A stretch of DNA of 64,000 nt from NCBI RefSeq assembly GCF_019656655.1, contig NZ_BPMV01000001.1:1612001-1676000 (forward strand). Direction: 5' to 3'. Of the stretch, positions 16,022 to 26,020 are shown piece after piece. The stretch's first letter is position 1, and each line of letters starts with the position of its first letter. The stretch is from Tsukamurella sp. TY48 (GTDB lineage Bacteria > Actinomycetota > Actinomycetes > Mycobacteriales > Mycobacteriaceae). The translations under genes were made by a program, and so were the position numbers. The notes beneath the pieces are model-generated. The model was not told the DNA's origin. It saw nothing but the letters and a program-made list of their open reading frames with translations, and ran no database searches.

Positions 16022-17005
16022 TTACTTCGAGAACCAGCCGGTGCGCTGCATCTGCCACACCTGATCCTGCCAGTAGCCCCACGTGTGGGTTCCGGCAGGC
16101 GGGAAATCGAAGTGAGTCTTGGTGAGGCCGGCACGCTTGGTGGCGCCCTCGAAGGAGCGGGCCTGCGACAGCGCCAGCCACTCCAGCGGCACACCCTGGA
16201 TCACGTCGGCCGGGCCCGGGTTCGGCGTGTACTTGCCGAAGACGCCGTTGCCCGCGGAGATCCACAGCGGCACGTTCTTGAACCGGCCCACCTGAACGGT
16301 CGGGTCGTTCTTGGCCCAGCGCGAGTCCAGCGGACCGCCCCACATGTCGAGGCCTGCGTTGTAGCCGCTCGAATCGAGCGAGGCGATGCCCACGGCGATC
16401 GGGATGCCGGGCGCCGAGATGTTCACCAGGCCCGAGAGCGACGCGGCACGCTTGTAGTAACCGTTCGACTCGATGGTGTTGATCAGCGCGGCGCTGCCCG
16501 ACATCGACAGGCCGACCAGCGAGACGTTATCGCTGAAGCCGAGGCTGCGGATGTACTGCGGCAGGCTGGTCTTGAGGAACGAGGCCCAGGTGTAGCGGTA
16601 CGGCTGACGGTTCGTCGACGACGGGGCCTGCCAGTCGGTGTACCAGCTGGAGGTGCCGCCGACGGGCATGACGACATTGATGCCCTTCTGCGACAGGAAG
16701 GCCACGTTGGAGTCGCGCTCCCAGCCCGAGACGTCCCAGGTGGCGCGCAGACCGTCGAGCAGCACGACGGTGGGGGCCTTCTTGGGGTCGGTGGTGGTCG
16801 ACGCCCAGGTACGAACCTTGACGTTGGGCATGCCGGCACCGTTGACGAAGGCCTGCTTGAAGCCCTTCGGCGGGTTCTTGTCGTTGCCCGGACCCCAGGC
16901 GTTCGCGGCGCCGGTGGTACCGATACCGCCCGCCAGGGCCGGAATGGCAGCCACGGTGATCGCGGCGGCAGTGGCCCGCTTGGCCCAGCCGTTGCGCATA
17001 CGCAT
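16022..17005 (-). CDS. Antigen-85-type mycolyltransferase (copy 2)
   Basis: A 327-residue paralogue of the adjacent mycolyltransferase with the same plan: signal peptide (about 1-36, ending near AANA), VLLDGLRATWDVSGWERDSN, nucleophile Ser in GLSMSGSAALI, and C-terminal GTHTWGYWQDQVW with the catalytic His. Copy 1 has MGGG where this has MSGS after the nucleophile, so the oxyanion loop differs. It starts at ATG 17005 behind a GAGGAAGAGAG ribosome-binding site; a second ATG lies two codons on. It should act outside the membrane on trehalose monomycolate. Confidence 0.95.
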   Translation of the reverse strand: MRMRNGWAKRATAAAITVAAIPALAGGIGTTGAANAWGPGNDKNPPKGFKQAFVNGAGMPNVKVRTWASTTTDPKKAPTVVLLDGLRATWDVSGWERDSNVAFLSQKGINVVMPVGGTSSWYTDWQAPSSTNRQPYRYTWASFLKTSLPQYIRSLGFSDNVSLVGLSMSGSAALINTIESNGYYKRAASLSGLVNISAPGIPIAVGIASLDSSGYNAGLDMWGGPLDSRWAKNDPTVQVGRFKNVPLWISAGNGVFGKYTPNPGPADVIQGVPLEWLALSQARSFEGATKRAGLTKTHFDFPPAGTHTWGYWQDQVWQMQRTGWFSK

Positions 17006-17140
17006 TCGAGACTCTCTTCCTCATCGTTCGCCCGGTGGGCGGTCTTCCCCGTCGAGGAGGCCGGTCGATCTCGACCTCGGTGCGCTATCACGACTCGTGC
17101 CGGTGACGCACGCGACCCGCCGGAGCAGTACTCGTCAGGC

Positions 17141-17169
17141 ACTGTATGACAGATCTCAGTTCCTGACAA
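17141..17169 (-). promoter_or_regulatory. Candidate promoter of mycolyltransferase copy 2
   Basis: On the minus strand TTGTCA (17164-17169) and TACAGT (17141-17146) are 17 bases apart, upstream of ATG 17005. It sits in the 361-base gap 17006-17366, which otherwise contains only the divergent start region of the next gene. No other gene or repeat was recognised in that gap. Confidence 0.4.
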
Positions 17170-17366
17170 ACTCTTAGTCGGCCTCCGAGACCGGGTCGTT
17201 ACACATGCGCTCCAAGTTCCTCGATTGTCGCCGGTCAGGGCTGGACAGGGGCTGTTTTTGACCCTGAATCTTCACGAATCAGAGTGCGTCACTCTCTCAG
17301 CCTGCGCCCAGAATCAGGCTCGGTACAGGGGTGCTCCACACCGCCGGAGGCCCGTACCGTGAGGGC

Positions 17367-17852
17367 GTGTCGTTCTCCGTACCCGAACTGTCCGGCTCCC
17401 CCGCGGAGCGCTACGCCGACCTCGCGCAGTTCGCCCGCGCCCTCGTCGACGGCGAGCACGATCGCATCGCCAACGCCGCGAACCTCTCCGCGCTCGTCAA
17501 GGCGACGGTGCCGGACCTCAACTGGGTGGGCTTCTACTTCCACGACGGGACCGAGCTGGTGGTGGGACCGTTCCAGGGGCTGCCCGCCTGTATCCGGATC
17601 CCGCTCGACCGGGGCGTCTGCGGCGCCGCGGCCCGCACGCGGCGGACGCAGCGGGTCGACGATGTGCACGCCGTGGCCGATCACATCGCCTGCGACGGTG
17701 CGACCAACTCCGAACTCGTCGTGCCACTGGTCTCGGCGGACGGCGAGCTGATCGGCGTCTTCGACCTCGACAGCGAGAAGACCGCCCGCTTCACCGACGA
17801 CGATCAGCGCGGCCTGGAGGCCATCGCCGCGGTCTTCGTCGACTCCCTATAG
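17367..17852 (+). CDS. msrC: GAF-domain free methionine-(R)-sulfoxide reductase
   Basis: A 161-residue single GAF domain of the fRMsr type, which reduces free L-methionine-(R)-sulfoxide with thioredoxin-type electrons. Diagnostic features: LNWVGFYF near residue 50, then three cysteines in the expected places (LPACIRIPL, RGVCGAAA, DHIACDGATNSE), the last in the HIACD motif used to recognise the family, followed by ELVVPLVSADGELIGVFDLDS. GTG 17367 was preferred over an upstream in-frame GTG at 17331 because of length and because TACCGT lies six bases before it. It converges on the FAD-oxidase gene. Confidence 0.85.
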   Translation: MSFSVPELSGSPAERYADLAQFARALVDGEHDRIANAANLSALVKATVPDLNWVGFYFHDGTELVVGPFQGLPACIRIPLDRGVCGAAARTRRTQRVDDVHAVADHIACDGATNSELVVPLVSADGELIGVFDLDSEKTARFTDDDQRGLEAIAAVFVDSL

Positions 17853-17861
17853 GGACGCGCG

Positions 17862-19211
17862 CTAGAAGCCGCGGCCGGGATTGAGCAGGTTCTTCGGGTC
17901 CCAGACCGCCTTGATGCCGCGATGCAGCTCCAGCACGTCGTCGGAGAGCTCGTCGCCCACCCAGCGGGCCTTGAGGACGCCCACTCCGTGCTCGCCGGTC
18001 AGGGTGCCGCCCAGATCGAGCGCGGCCTGGAAGACCTCGTCGGCCGCGTCCCAGATCGCCTGCGGCACCTCGGTGAGCTCGCGCGGGTAGATCAGCGTGG
18101 GGTGCAGGTTGCCGTCGCCGGCATGCGCGCAGGTGGGGATCGCCACGTCGTACTTGGCGGCGATCTCCTCGATCCGGGCGAACATCTCCGGCAGCTTGGA
18201 CCGGGGCACGCCCACGTCCTCGGAGAACATGTTGCCCGCGTGCTCGTAGGCCGGGAACGCGGCGCGGCGCACCGACAGCAATTCGGCGGCCTCGGCCGGA
18301 TCGTCGGAGACCACCACGTAATGCGCTCCGGCGGCGTCGAATTCGCGGGCCAGGACGGCGGCGTCCTCGGGGGTGCTCCCCTGCCCGATGAGCATCGCCC
18401 GGGTCTCGTCCTCCAGCCCGAAGGGCCGCATGGCCTCCACGCATTCGAGGGTGCCGCGGTCCATCAGCTCCATGAGCGCAGGCACCACACCGGTACCCAC
18501 CACGGCGGCGACCGCCGAGGCCGCGCTCACCACGTCCGGGAACGAGGCCGCGACCGTGGTCGGCGCGATCAGCGGCGCGGGCCGCAGCTTCACGGTGACC
18601 TCGGTGACGATCCCGAGGGTTCCCTCACTGCCGCACAGCAATTGGGTCAGGTCGTAGCCGGTGACGCCCTTGACGGTGCGCCGCCCGGTTTTGATGATCC
18701 GGCCGTCGGGCAGCACCACGGTGAGCCCGAGGACGTACTCGCGGGTGACGCCGTACTTCACGCACCGCAGGCCACCGGCGTTGGTGGCCACGTTGCCGCC
18801 GATCGAGCAGATCTCGTACGACGACGGGTCGGGCGGGTACATCAGCCCCACCTCGCGCGCCGCGGCGTCGAGGTGGGCGTTGATCACGCCGGCCTCGGCG
18901 CGGGCGTACTGATCGGCGACGTTGATCTCCAGGATCGCGTCCATCTTCGCGAGCGAGATGATCACGCAGCCCTCGATGGCGCTGGCCCCGCCGGCCAGGC
19001 CGCTGCCCGCGCCGCGCGGCACCATCACCACGTCGTGCGCGTAGCACCACGCGGCCACAGCGGCCACGTCCTCGGTGGTCTCCGCGAGCACCACGGCCAG
19101 CGGTACGGCCCCGAACACCGGCGAGCAGTGGTCGGTGGCGTACGCCGCGGTGACATCCGGATCGGTGAGCACCGACCCGGTGATCTGCGGAAAGGAGTCC
19201 AGCGCGGGCAT
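17862..19211 (-). CDS. FAD-linked oxidase, glycolate oxidase GlcD / D-lactate dehydrogenase type
   Basis: A 449-residue flavoprotein with an N-terminal FAD-binding (PCMH-type) domain and a C-terminal FAD-oxidase domain. Motifs: VPRGAGSGLAGGASAIEGCVIISL (FAD pyrophosphate loop) around residue 72, SSYEICSIGGNVATNAGGLRCVKYG around residue 135, and the C-terminal CAHAGDGNLHPT and TLTGEHGVGVLK, which carry the conserved histidines of 2-hydroxyacid dehydrogenases. It should oxidise a 2-hydroxy acid such as glycolate or D-lactate. ATG 19211 lies 2 bases after the accD4 stop, so it is co-transcribed with the mycolate genes, though no role in that pathway is known. Confidence 0.9.
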   Translation of the reverse strand: MPALDSFPQITGSVLTDPDVTAAYATDHCSPVFGAVPLAVVLAETTEDVAAVAAWCYAHDVVMVPRGAGSGLAGGASAIEGCVIISLAKMDAILEINVADQYARAEAGVINAHLDAAAREVGLMYPPDPSSYEICSIGGNVATNAGGLRCVKYGVTREYVLGLTVVLPDGRIIKTGRRTVKGVTGYDLTQLLCGSEGTLGIVTEVTVKLRPAPLIAPTTVAASFPDVVSAASAVAAVVGTGVVPALMELMDRGTLECVEAMRPFGLEDETRAMLIGQGSTPEDAAVLAREFDAAGAHYVVVSDDPAEAAELLSVRRAAFPAYEHAGNMFSEDVGVPRSKLPEMFARIEEIAAKYDVAIPTCAHAGDGNLHPTLIYPRELTEVPQAIWDAADEVFQAALDLGGTLTGEHGVGVLKARWVGDELSDDVLELHRGIKAVWDPKNLLNPGRGF

Positions 19212-19213
19212 GG

Positions 19214-20797
19214 TCACATGGGCATGAGGTAGGTGCGCCGCGGCACGCGCTGCAGCTCCTTGTCCTGCAGCTGGCGCAGGCACTTGCGGATCAGCAGGCG
19301 GGTGTCCTTGGGCTCGATCACGCCGTCGATGTAGCCGCGCTCGGCCGCCAGCCACGGCGTGGCCATGAACTGGTTGTAGAAGTCGATGAAGGCCTGACGG
19401 ATCGCGGGACCGTTCTCGCCGGCCTCCTCGATCTCACGCCGCTTGATGATCGCGGCGGCGCCCTCGGCACCCATCACGGCCAGGCGCGCCGTGGGCCAGG
19501 CGAAGACGAAGTCGGCACCCAGCTGCTTGGAGCCCATCACGGCCCACGCGCCGCCGTAGGACTTGCGCAGGATGATGGTGACCTTCGGGACGGCCGCCTC
19601 GACGTAGCTGAAGATGAACTTGCCCGACCGGCGGATGGTGCCGATCTTCTCCTCCTCGACGCCCGGCAGGATGCCCGGCACGTCGACCAGGAAGACCAGC
19701 GGGATGTTGAAGGAGTTGCACAGCCGCACGAAGCGGGCGGCCTTCTCCGAGGCCTGGGTGTCCAGGGTGCCGGCCATGTGCATGGGCTGGTTCGCAACCA
19801 CGCCCACGGACTGGCCGTCGGACCGCGCGAAACCGCACACGATGTTCGGGGCCCACAGCTCGGCGTACTCCAGGAAGTCGCCGTCGTCGAAGACGCGCAG
19901 GATCACCTCGTGGATGTCGTAGCCCGCGTTGTCGGCGTCCGGGATGATCGTCTCCAGCGAGAGATCGCTGTCGGTGAGCTCCGGCTCGATGCCCGGGTTC
20001 ACCAGCGGCGGGCGCTGGTGCACCGAATCGGGCATGAAGCCGAGATAGCGCTTGACCCAATCGAACGCGGCCTGCTCGTCCTTGGCCACGTGGTGCAGGT
20101 TGCCCCAGGTGGCCTGCTTGACGGCGCCACCGAGGTCCTCCGCGGAGGTGGTCTCGCCCGTGGTCGGGCGGATCACCTCGGGGCCGGTGACGAACATGTA
20201 GGTGTTGTCCTCGACGCCCACCAGCACATCGGTGTTGGCGGGCGCGTACACCGCGCCGCCCACGCAGGTGCCGAGGATCATCGAGATCTGGGGCACCTGG
20301 CCGCACAGGCCGTCCTGGTGCCGGCCGAGCTCGGCGTACCAGGCGATGGACGTGGCGGCGTCCTGGATCCGGGCGCCGCCCGAATCGTTGATGCCCACCA
20401 CGGGCAGGCCGGCGGTGGCGGCGAAGTCGTAGAGCTTGACCATCTTGCGGCCGAACATCTCGCCGACGGTGCCGGCGCCCACCGTCTGATCGTGGCTGAA
20501 GGCAGCGACCTTGCGGCCGTTGACCAGGCCGTAACCGATGACGACGCCGTCCTTGATCTTGTCGTCGCCGGGCGATTTCGCGAGCTGATCCAGCTCGACG
20601 AAGGTGCCCTCGTCGAACAGCATGTGCATGCGCTGGCGGGCGCTGGGAAGGCCCTTGGCGTCGCGGCGGGCCCGGGCCCGCTCGCTGCCCGGGTCCTTGG
20701 CGGCCTCCAGGCGGCGATGCAGGTCCGCGAGCTTGCCCGCGGTGGTGTGCAGGTCGGGGGTATCGACCTTCTCCGAAACGTCCGTCACGTCTGCCAC
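19214..20797 (-). CDS. accD4: Long-chain acyl-CoA carboxylase beta subunit
   Basis: A 527-residue carboxyltransferase subunit homologous to M. tuberculosis AccD4 (Rv3799c). With AccA3, AccD5 and AccE it carboxylates the long acyl-CoA that becomes the alpha branch of mycolic acids. Seen: the N-terminal LHTTAGKLADLHRRLEAA, the acyl-CoA pocket GINDSGGARIQDAATSI around residue 140, the second carboxyltransferase half with VVANQPMHMAGTLDTQASEK, VFLVDVPGILPG, and RKSYGGAWAVMGSKQLGAD. It lies 12 bases after pks13 in the conserved fadD32-pks13-accD4 operon. Confidence 0.97.
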   Translation of the reverse strand: MADVTDVSEKVDTPDLHTTAGKLADLHRRLEAAKDPGSERARARRDAKGLPSARQRMHMLFDEGTFVELDQLAKSPGDDKIKDGVVIGYGLVNGRKVAAFSHDQTVGAGTVGEMFGRKMVKLYDFAATAGLPVVGINDSGGARIQDAATSIAWYAELGRHQDGLCGQVPQISMILGTCVGGAVYAPANTDVLVGVEDNTYMFVTGPEVIRPTTGETTSAEDLGGAVKQATWGNLHHVAKDEQAAFDWVKRYLGFMPDSVHQRPPLVNPGIEPELTDSDLSLETIIPDADNAGYDIHEVILRVFDDGDFLEYAELWAPNIVCGFARSDGQSVGVVANQPMHMAGTLDTQASEKAARFVRLCNSFNIPLVFLVDVPGILPGVEEEKIGTIRRSGKFIFSYVEAAVPKVTIILRKSYGGAWAVMGSKQLGADFVFAWPTARLAVMGAEGAAAIIKRREIEEAGENGPAIRQAFIDFYNQFMATPWLAAERGYIDGVIEPKDTRLLIRKCLRQLQDKELQRVPRRTYLMPM

Positions 20798-20809
20798 CCT
20801 ATCCCTTCG

Positions 20810-23800
20810 TCAGGACCGCTCGGCGTCGGCTCGATCGAGCTCACCCGCCATGTGCGATGCGACCTTGCCGATGTACGGCTCGTCGATGATCTGCAGGTGA
20901 TCGCCGCCGATCTGCACGATCTCCAGGTCCTCGACCACGGGTGCCCAGCCGCCGTCCGGCGCGATGTCGGCGAAGTTCGGCTCCAGCTCGACGGCGCCGT
21001 CGTGCATGCGGTCGGCGCGGTACAGCGTGACCTTGCCGTCGAACCGGCCGTAATCGGCCGGGTTCACCTTGAGCAGCGCGCGGTTGTCGATGAAGGACGT
21101 GCGCTGGTGCTCGATCATCGAGGTGGGCACCTTCTTATCGGACAGCTGCACCAGCTCCATGATGATCCGGAACTGGCCCTCGTCGTCCGCCGCGACCAGC
21201 CGGTCCATCGGCAGCTCGATCTCGTCGCCGATGTCGTAGTTCTTGCGCGCGAACTTCTCCCAGCGCTCCAGGCGGGCCTTCTTCTCGTCCGGCTCATCGG
21301 TGAGCGGAACGGTGGGGGCCACCACGTCGAGCAAGCCGATGTACTCGACCTTCGCGCCGTCGTCCTCCAGGCCGCGGGCCACGCCGTAGGCGAAGGCGCC
21401 GCCGAGGCTCCACCCGGACACCCGGTACGGGCCCTCGGGCTGGATCTCCTTGATCTTGGGCAGGTACTCGCGCACCCGCTCCTCGATCTCGCCCTCGACG
21501 CGTTCGAGGCCGTACACCGGCAGGTCCTGCGGCAGCTTGCGCAGCAGCGCCTCGTAGGCGGTGGTGTTGCCGCCGGCGGGGTGGAACAGGAACAGCGGCT
21601 TGCGGGTCGAGCCCTCCGCGGCGCGGAGCGTGCGGACGAAGCCGTCCACCGGGGTGGCGTCGTTCATCACGGCGCCCACGTAGGTGGCCATCTCCTCGAT
21701 GTTCTTCGAGTCGATCACGTCCTCGATGTCGACCTCGCCGCCGGCCCGCTCGGACAGGCGCGCGGTGAGCTTCTCCGCGACGTCCTCGCTGAGCACGTCG
21801 AGCTCGTTGAAGACGCCACCGGGCGACTTGCCGACCACGATCGCGTAGGTCGCGAAGGTCAGGCGCTCCGCGGCATCGCGCGGGGGCACACCGTCGCCCA
21901 CGGCCTCCGCGACGGCGGCACCGTCGAGCAGGTCGGGAGCATCGGACCTCGGCTCCGCGGCCGCCGGGGCGGGCTCCGACGGTGCGGCCGGCTCCGCGGC
22001 GGGTGCGGCCTCGGCGGGCGCTGCCGCCTTAGCGGCGGCCTCGTCCTTGGCGGCCTGCATCATCTCGGCGAGCTTCGCGGCGTCGGCGAGTTCGCCGGTG
22101 CCGGACTGGTGTTCGGCCAGCGCGTCCACCTGGTCGCGGTGCTCGACGGCGTACTCGACGAACTGCACGACATCGTTGAAGGAGGCGTCGCGCACCGCCT
22201 GGATCTGGATCGGCGGGATGTCGAACTCGTACTCGGCGCGGTTCTTGATGCGCATCGCGATGAGCGAGTCCATGCCCAGGTCGATCAGCGGGATCTCCTT
22301 GGGCAGGTCCTCGATCTCGAATCCCATGGTCTCGGCGATGATCACGCCGAGCCGGTGCTCCACCGTCTCGCCGGACTCCGGGCTCCACACCTCGGCGCTG
22401 CCCTCGGGGGCGGGCGCCTCGGTCTCCTCGGAGACGGCGATCTCGGGCTCGGCGTCGAGCGCGTCGTCGGCCTCCACCGCGGCGGGCGCGGCCTTGGTGA
22501 TCAGCGGCGCGGCCGCGGTGCCGGAGGCCTCGCCGCCCACCACGACGGCGTCGAGCAGGAGGGTGAACCTCCCGGAATCGTTGCGGTGCACCTGGATCGA
22601 AGCGCCACCCGGGTGCGGGGTGAGCGTGGTGGTGAGCGTCGACGCGGCGTTGGGCGCACCGTGCTCGACCGCCGCGGTGACCGCGGCACCGTCGAGCACC
22701 TGGGCGGCCGCCATGCGCGCGAGCTCGACCAGGCCGATCTCGGTGCCGTCGCCCAGGGTGAGGGCGCCACCGTCGAGCTGCCACACGTGCCGGCCGTCGG
22801 GCAGCGCCACGTGGCCGCCGGGCACCACGCCCGAGCCGCCGTCGGGCAGCGAGGTCTGGATCCAGATCTCCTTGCGCTGGAACTTGGTCCGCGGGATCGG
22901 GGCGTAGCGGCCCGGTCCGAAGAGCGAGGCGACGTTCACATCGTGACCACGCACGAAGACGTTCGCCAGCGCGGTCATGATGGTGCCGGGCTCGTCCTCC
23001 TTGCGCTTGAGCGTCTGGATGAGCGCGGCGTCCTGGATGCCGGAGCCGAAGGTCACGGCGGCCACGGAGATCAGGGTGATCGGGTTCGGGGAGAACTCGA
23101 TGAAGGTGCGGTAACCGGCCTCGACGGCCTTCTCCACGGCCTGGGTGAACCAGACGCTGTGGCGCAGGCCCTTGATCCAGTAGTCCACATCGTGCACGGG
23201 GGCGTGGCCCGCCTTGTAGAACTCCTCCTTGTTCACGGTGGAGTACATCGGGTACTGCAGCGGGTGCGGCTCGATGCCCATGAGCTCGGCCTGCAGCTCG
23301 CCCAGCAGCGGGTCCATCTGCGAGGTGTGGGATGCGCCGCGGGTCACGAGCTTGCGAGCCATCAGGCCCTTGGCCTCGGTCTCCTCGACGATCTTGTCGA
23401 TCACCTTGCCGGGGCCACCGATCACGGTGTGCGTGGGCGCGGCGTAGACGCAGATCTCCAGGCCCTCGTACTCGCCGAGCACGGTGTCGATGTCGTCGGC
23501 GCTGTACTCGACCAGCGCCATGAAGCGTTCCATCTCCTCGGGGAGCATCGCCTCGCCCTCGCCCATGAGGCGCGAGCGGTTGCAGATGACGCGCACGGCG
23601 TCCTCCAGCGAGAGGCCGCCGGTGAGCCAGGCCGCGGTGGCCTCACCCATCGAGTGCGGCAGCACCACACCGGGTTCGATGCCGTGATGGCGGAACAGTC
23701 CCACCAGCGCGACCTGGATGGCGAAGATGCCCACCTGGCCGGTCTCGATGTGGAAGGTCTGGGTGTCGTCGGTGATCATATCGGCGTAGTCGTCGCCCGA

Positions 23801-25927
23801 CTCGTCGATGATCAGCTCGTTGACCTCGTCGAAGTAGTGCTTGAACACCGGGTTCTCGAGGTAGAGCTGCTTGGCCATCTTGCGGTGATGGCTGCCGAAA
23901 CCGGAGAAGATGAACGCCGGGCCGGTGGGGTCGGGCTGGTTGGCCGACAGCACGTTCGGGGCGTTCTTGCCGTCCGCGATGGCGCGGAAGCCCTTGATCG
24001 CCTCGTCGAGATCCTTGGCCATCACCACCGAGCGGACGCGGCCGTGGTTGCGGTGCGCCAGGCTGCGGCCGATCTCGGCGAGCGTGAACTCCTTGGCCTC
24101 GTCGGTCTCCAGCCAGTCGGCCAGCTCCTTGGCGGCGGCCCGGCGGCGCGACGGGACGTAGCCCGAGAGCACCAGCGGCACAGCCGCTCCCTCGACCGTG
24201 GCGGCGTAGAAGTCGGGGACCGAAGTGGTGGCCTCGTCGGACTCGGGGGCCTCGGCGGGCTCCGGGGCCACGTACTCCTTGACCACCACGTGGGCGTTGG
24301 TGCCGCCGAAGCCGTTACCGGTGACGCCGGCGAGCCGGGCGCCGGAGTACTTGGGCCACTCCGTGTTCCGGGCCGCGACCAGCATCCGGTTGGCCTCGAA
24401 CTGGATGTACGGGTTGGGGCCGGCGTAGTGCAGCGAGGCCGGGATCTGGCCGTGCTGCATGCCGAGCAGCACCTTGGCCACACCGGCGATGCCGGCGGCG
24501 GCTTCCATGTGGCCGAAGTTGGTCTTGGCCGAGCCCAGCAGCAGCGGCTTGTCGGCGTCGCGTCCGCGGCCGAGCACGCGGCCGATGGCGTCGGCCTCGA
24601 GCGGATCACCCAGGATGGTGCCGGTGCCGTGCGCCTCCAGGTAGTCCACGGAGCGCGGGTCGATGCCGGCGTCGATGTAGGCGTCGCGCAGGTTGATCAC
24701 CTGCGCCTCGGGGTTCGGCGCGAAGATGCCGTTGGACTTGCCGTCGGAGGTGACGGCCGAGCCGGCGAGCACGCCGAGGATGGTGTCGCCGTCGCGCTCG
24801 GCGTCGGCGAGGCGCTTGAGCAGCACCACGCCGCCGCCCTCGGCGCGGATCATGCCGTTGGCATCGGAGCTGAAGGCCTTGATCTTGCCGTCGGGCGCCT
24901 GCGCGCCGATGCTGTCGAAGCCCAGGGTCGCGGCCGGGACGATCAGCATGTTCACGCCGCCAGCGACGGCCATATCGGTCTCGCCCTCGCGCAGGCTGCG
25001 GATGGCCTGGTGGATCGCGACCAGCGAAGAGGAGCACGCGGTGTCCACGGTGACCGACGGCCCGTGGAAGTCGTAGAAGTAGGAGACGCGGTTCGCCACG
25101 ATCGAGGTCGAGGTGCCGGTCAGCGCGTACGGGTTGGCCTTGGTCGGATCGGCCACGGCCAGCATCTGGTAATCGTTGGCGGAGCTGCCCATCCACACCC
25201 CGGTGCGGGTGCCCTTGACCGAACTGGCCGGAATGTTGGCCTGCTCCAGCGCCTCCCAGGTGAGTTCGAGCGCGAGCCGCTGCTGCGGATCGACCATCTC
25301 GACCTCGCGCGGGGTCATCTGGAAGAACTCGGCGTCGAAGCTCTTCACATCGTCGAGGTAGCCGCCGAAGACATTGGCGTCGTCGAGCACCTTCTTCAGG
25401 CGCGGGTCCTGCTTGAACTCGGTCCAGCGGTCCTCGGGCAGATCGGTGGTGGCGTCACCGTTGCCGATCAGGAACTCCCAGGTGCTCTCCGGGGTCTCAC
25501 CGGCCTTGGGGAAACGGGTCGCGAGGCCCACCACAGCCACGTCGTGCGTGCCCCGGTTCGCCTCGAACTCCTCGCCGCGGTCGTACCGCGCGGCCTCGGC
25601 GGCCAGATCGTCGTCGGAGACCACCGGGTCGCCGTCGATGATGCGCTGGGACAGCAGCGCGATCGTCGGGTGCTGGAAGGCCACGGTGGCCGTGATCTGC
25701 ACACCGGTGAAGTCCTCGATGTCCGAGGCCATCGAGACGGCGTCGCGCGAGCCCAGGCCGAACTCGTCGAGCGACTTGTCGTCGGTGATGTTCTCCAGCG
25801 GCTGCTTCGTGGCATCCGCGATCCACTGCCGCATCCAGGCGCGCAGCTCCTCGACGGTGAGGTCCTCGCGGGCCTTGCCGGTGGGGCCGTCCTGACCGGT
25901 GGGGAGGGAGTTGTCGTTGTCAGCCAT
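20810..25927 (-). CDS. pks13: Polyketide synthase Pks13, mycolic acid condensase
   Basis: A 1705-residue type I polyketide synthase that performs the Claisen condensation joining the meromycolyl chain to the carboxylated alpha chain. Domains in order: N-terminal ACP (Ser about 60 in FGLGSRDAVSM), ketosynthase (Cys about 298 in DTACSSSLVAIH), acyltransferase (Ser about 759 in LPHSMGEATAAW), an Ala/Glu-rich linker, C-terminal ACP (Ser about 1221 in LGMDSLIAMR), a second low-complexity linker, and thioesterase (Ser about 1507 in SGWSLGGAFAYG). The length matches mycobacterial Pks13 (about 1733). ATG 25927 was preferred over an in-frame GTG five codons upstream. It follows fadD32 by 93 bases. Confidence 0.98.
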   Translation of the reverse strand: MADNDNSLPTGQDGPTGKAREDLTVEELRAWMRQWIADATKQPLENITDDKSLDEFGLGSRDAVSMASDIEDFTGVQITATVAFQHPTIALLSQRIIDGDPVVSDDDLAAEAARYDRGEEFEANRGTHDVAVVGLATRFPKAGETPESTWEFLIGNGDATTDLPEDRWTEFKQDPRLKKVLDDANVFGGYLDDVKSFDAEFFQMTPREVEMVDPQQRLALELTWEALEQANIPASSVKGTRTGVWMGSSANDYQMLAVADPTKANPYALTGTSTSIVANRVSYFYDFHGPSVTVDTACSSSLVAIHQAIRSLREGETDMAVAGGVNMLIVPAATLGFDSIGAQAPDGKIKAFSSDANGMIRAEGGGVVLLKRLADAERDGDTILGVLAGSAVTSDGKSNGIFAPNPEAQVINLRDAYIDAGIDPRSVDYLEAHGTGTILGDPLEADAIGRVLGRGRDADKPLLLGSAKTNFGHMEAAAGIAGVAKVLLGMQHGQIPASLHYAGPNPYIQFEANRMLVAARNTEWPKYSGARLAGVTGNGFGGTNAHVVVKEYVAPEPAEAPESDEATTSVPDFYAATVEGAAVPLVLSGYVPSRRRAAAKELADWLETDEAKEFTLAEIGRSLAHRNHGRVRSVVMAKDLDEAIKGFRAIADGKNAPNVLSANQPDPTGPAFIFSGFGSHHRKMAKQLYLENPVFKHYFDEVNELIIDESGDDYADMITDDTQTFHIETGQVGIFAIQVALVGLFRHHGIEPGVVLPHSMGEATAAWLTGGLSLEDAVRVICNRSRLMGEGEAMLPEEMERFMALVEYSADDIDTVLGEYEGLEICVYAAPTHTVIGGPGKVIDKIVEETEAKGLMARKLVTRGASHTSQMDPLLGELQAELMGIEPHPLQYPMYSTVNKEEFYKAGHAPVHDVDYWIKGLRHSVWFTQAVEKAVEAGYRTFIEFSPNPITLISVAAVTFGSGIQDAALIQTLKRKEDEPGTIMTALANVFVRGHDVNVASLFGPGRYAPIPRTKFQRKEIWIQTSLPDGGSGVVPGGHVALPDGRHVWQLDGGALTLGDGTEIGLVELARMAAAQVLDGAAVTAAVEHGAPNAASTLTTTLTPHPGGASIQVHRNDSGRFTLLLDAVVVGGEASGTAAAPLITKAAPAAVEADDALDAEPEIAVSEETEAPAPEGSAEVWSPESGETVEHRLGVIIAETMGFEIEDLPKEIPLIDLGMDSLIAMRIKNRAEYEFDIPPIQIQAVRDASFNDVVQFVEYAVEHRDQVDALAEHQSGTGELADAAKLAEMMQAAKDEAAAKAAAPAEAAPAAEPAAPSEPAPAAAEPRSDAPDLLDGAAVAEAVGDGVPPRDAAERLTFATYAIVVGKSPGGVFNELDVLSEDVAEKLTARLSERAGGEVDIEDVIDSKNIEEMATYVGAVMNDATPVDGFVRTLRAAEGSTRKPLFLFHPAGGNTTAYEALLRKLPQDLPVYGLERVEGEIEERVREYLPKIKEIQPEGPYRVSGWSLGGAFAYGVARGLEDDGAKVEYIGLLDVVAPTVPLTDEPDEKKARLERWEKFARKNYDIGDEIELPMDRLVAADDEGQFRIIMELVQLSDKKVPTSMIEHQRTSFIDNRALLKVNPADYGRFDGKVTLYRADRMHDGAVELEPNFADIAPDGGWAPVVEDLEIVQIGGDHLQIIDEPYIGKVASHMAGELDRADAERS

Positions 25928-26020
25928 GGTTTCTTCAATCACCCTTCGCAGTCGGGACCCGTTGGTCGCGGGAGCGCGTCTGGTTCAGTTGTGGTCATCG
26001 CTCCGGTGGGAGCGAACGTT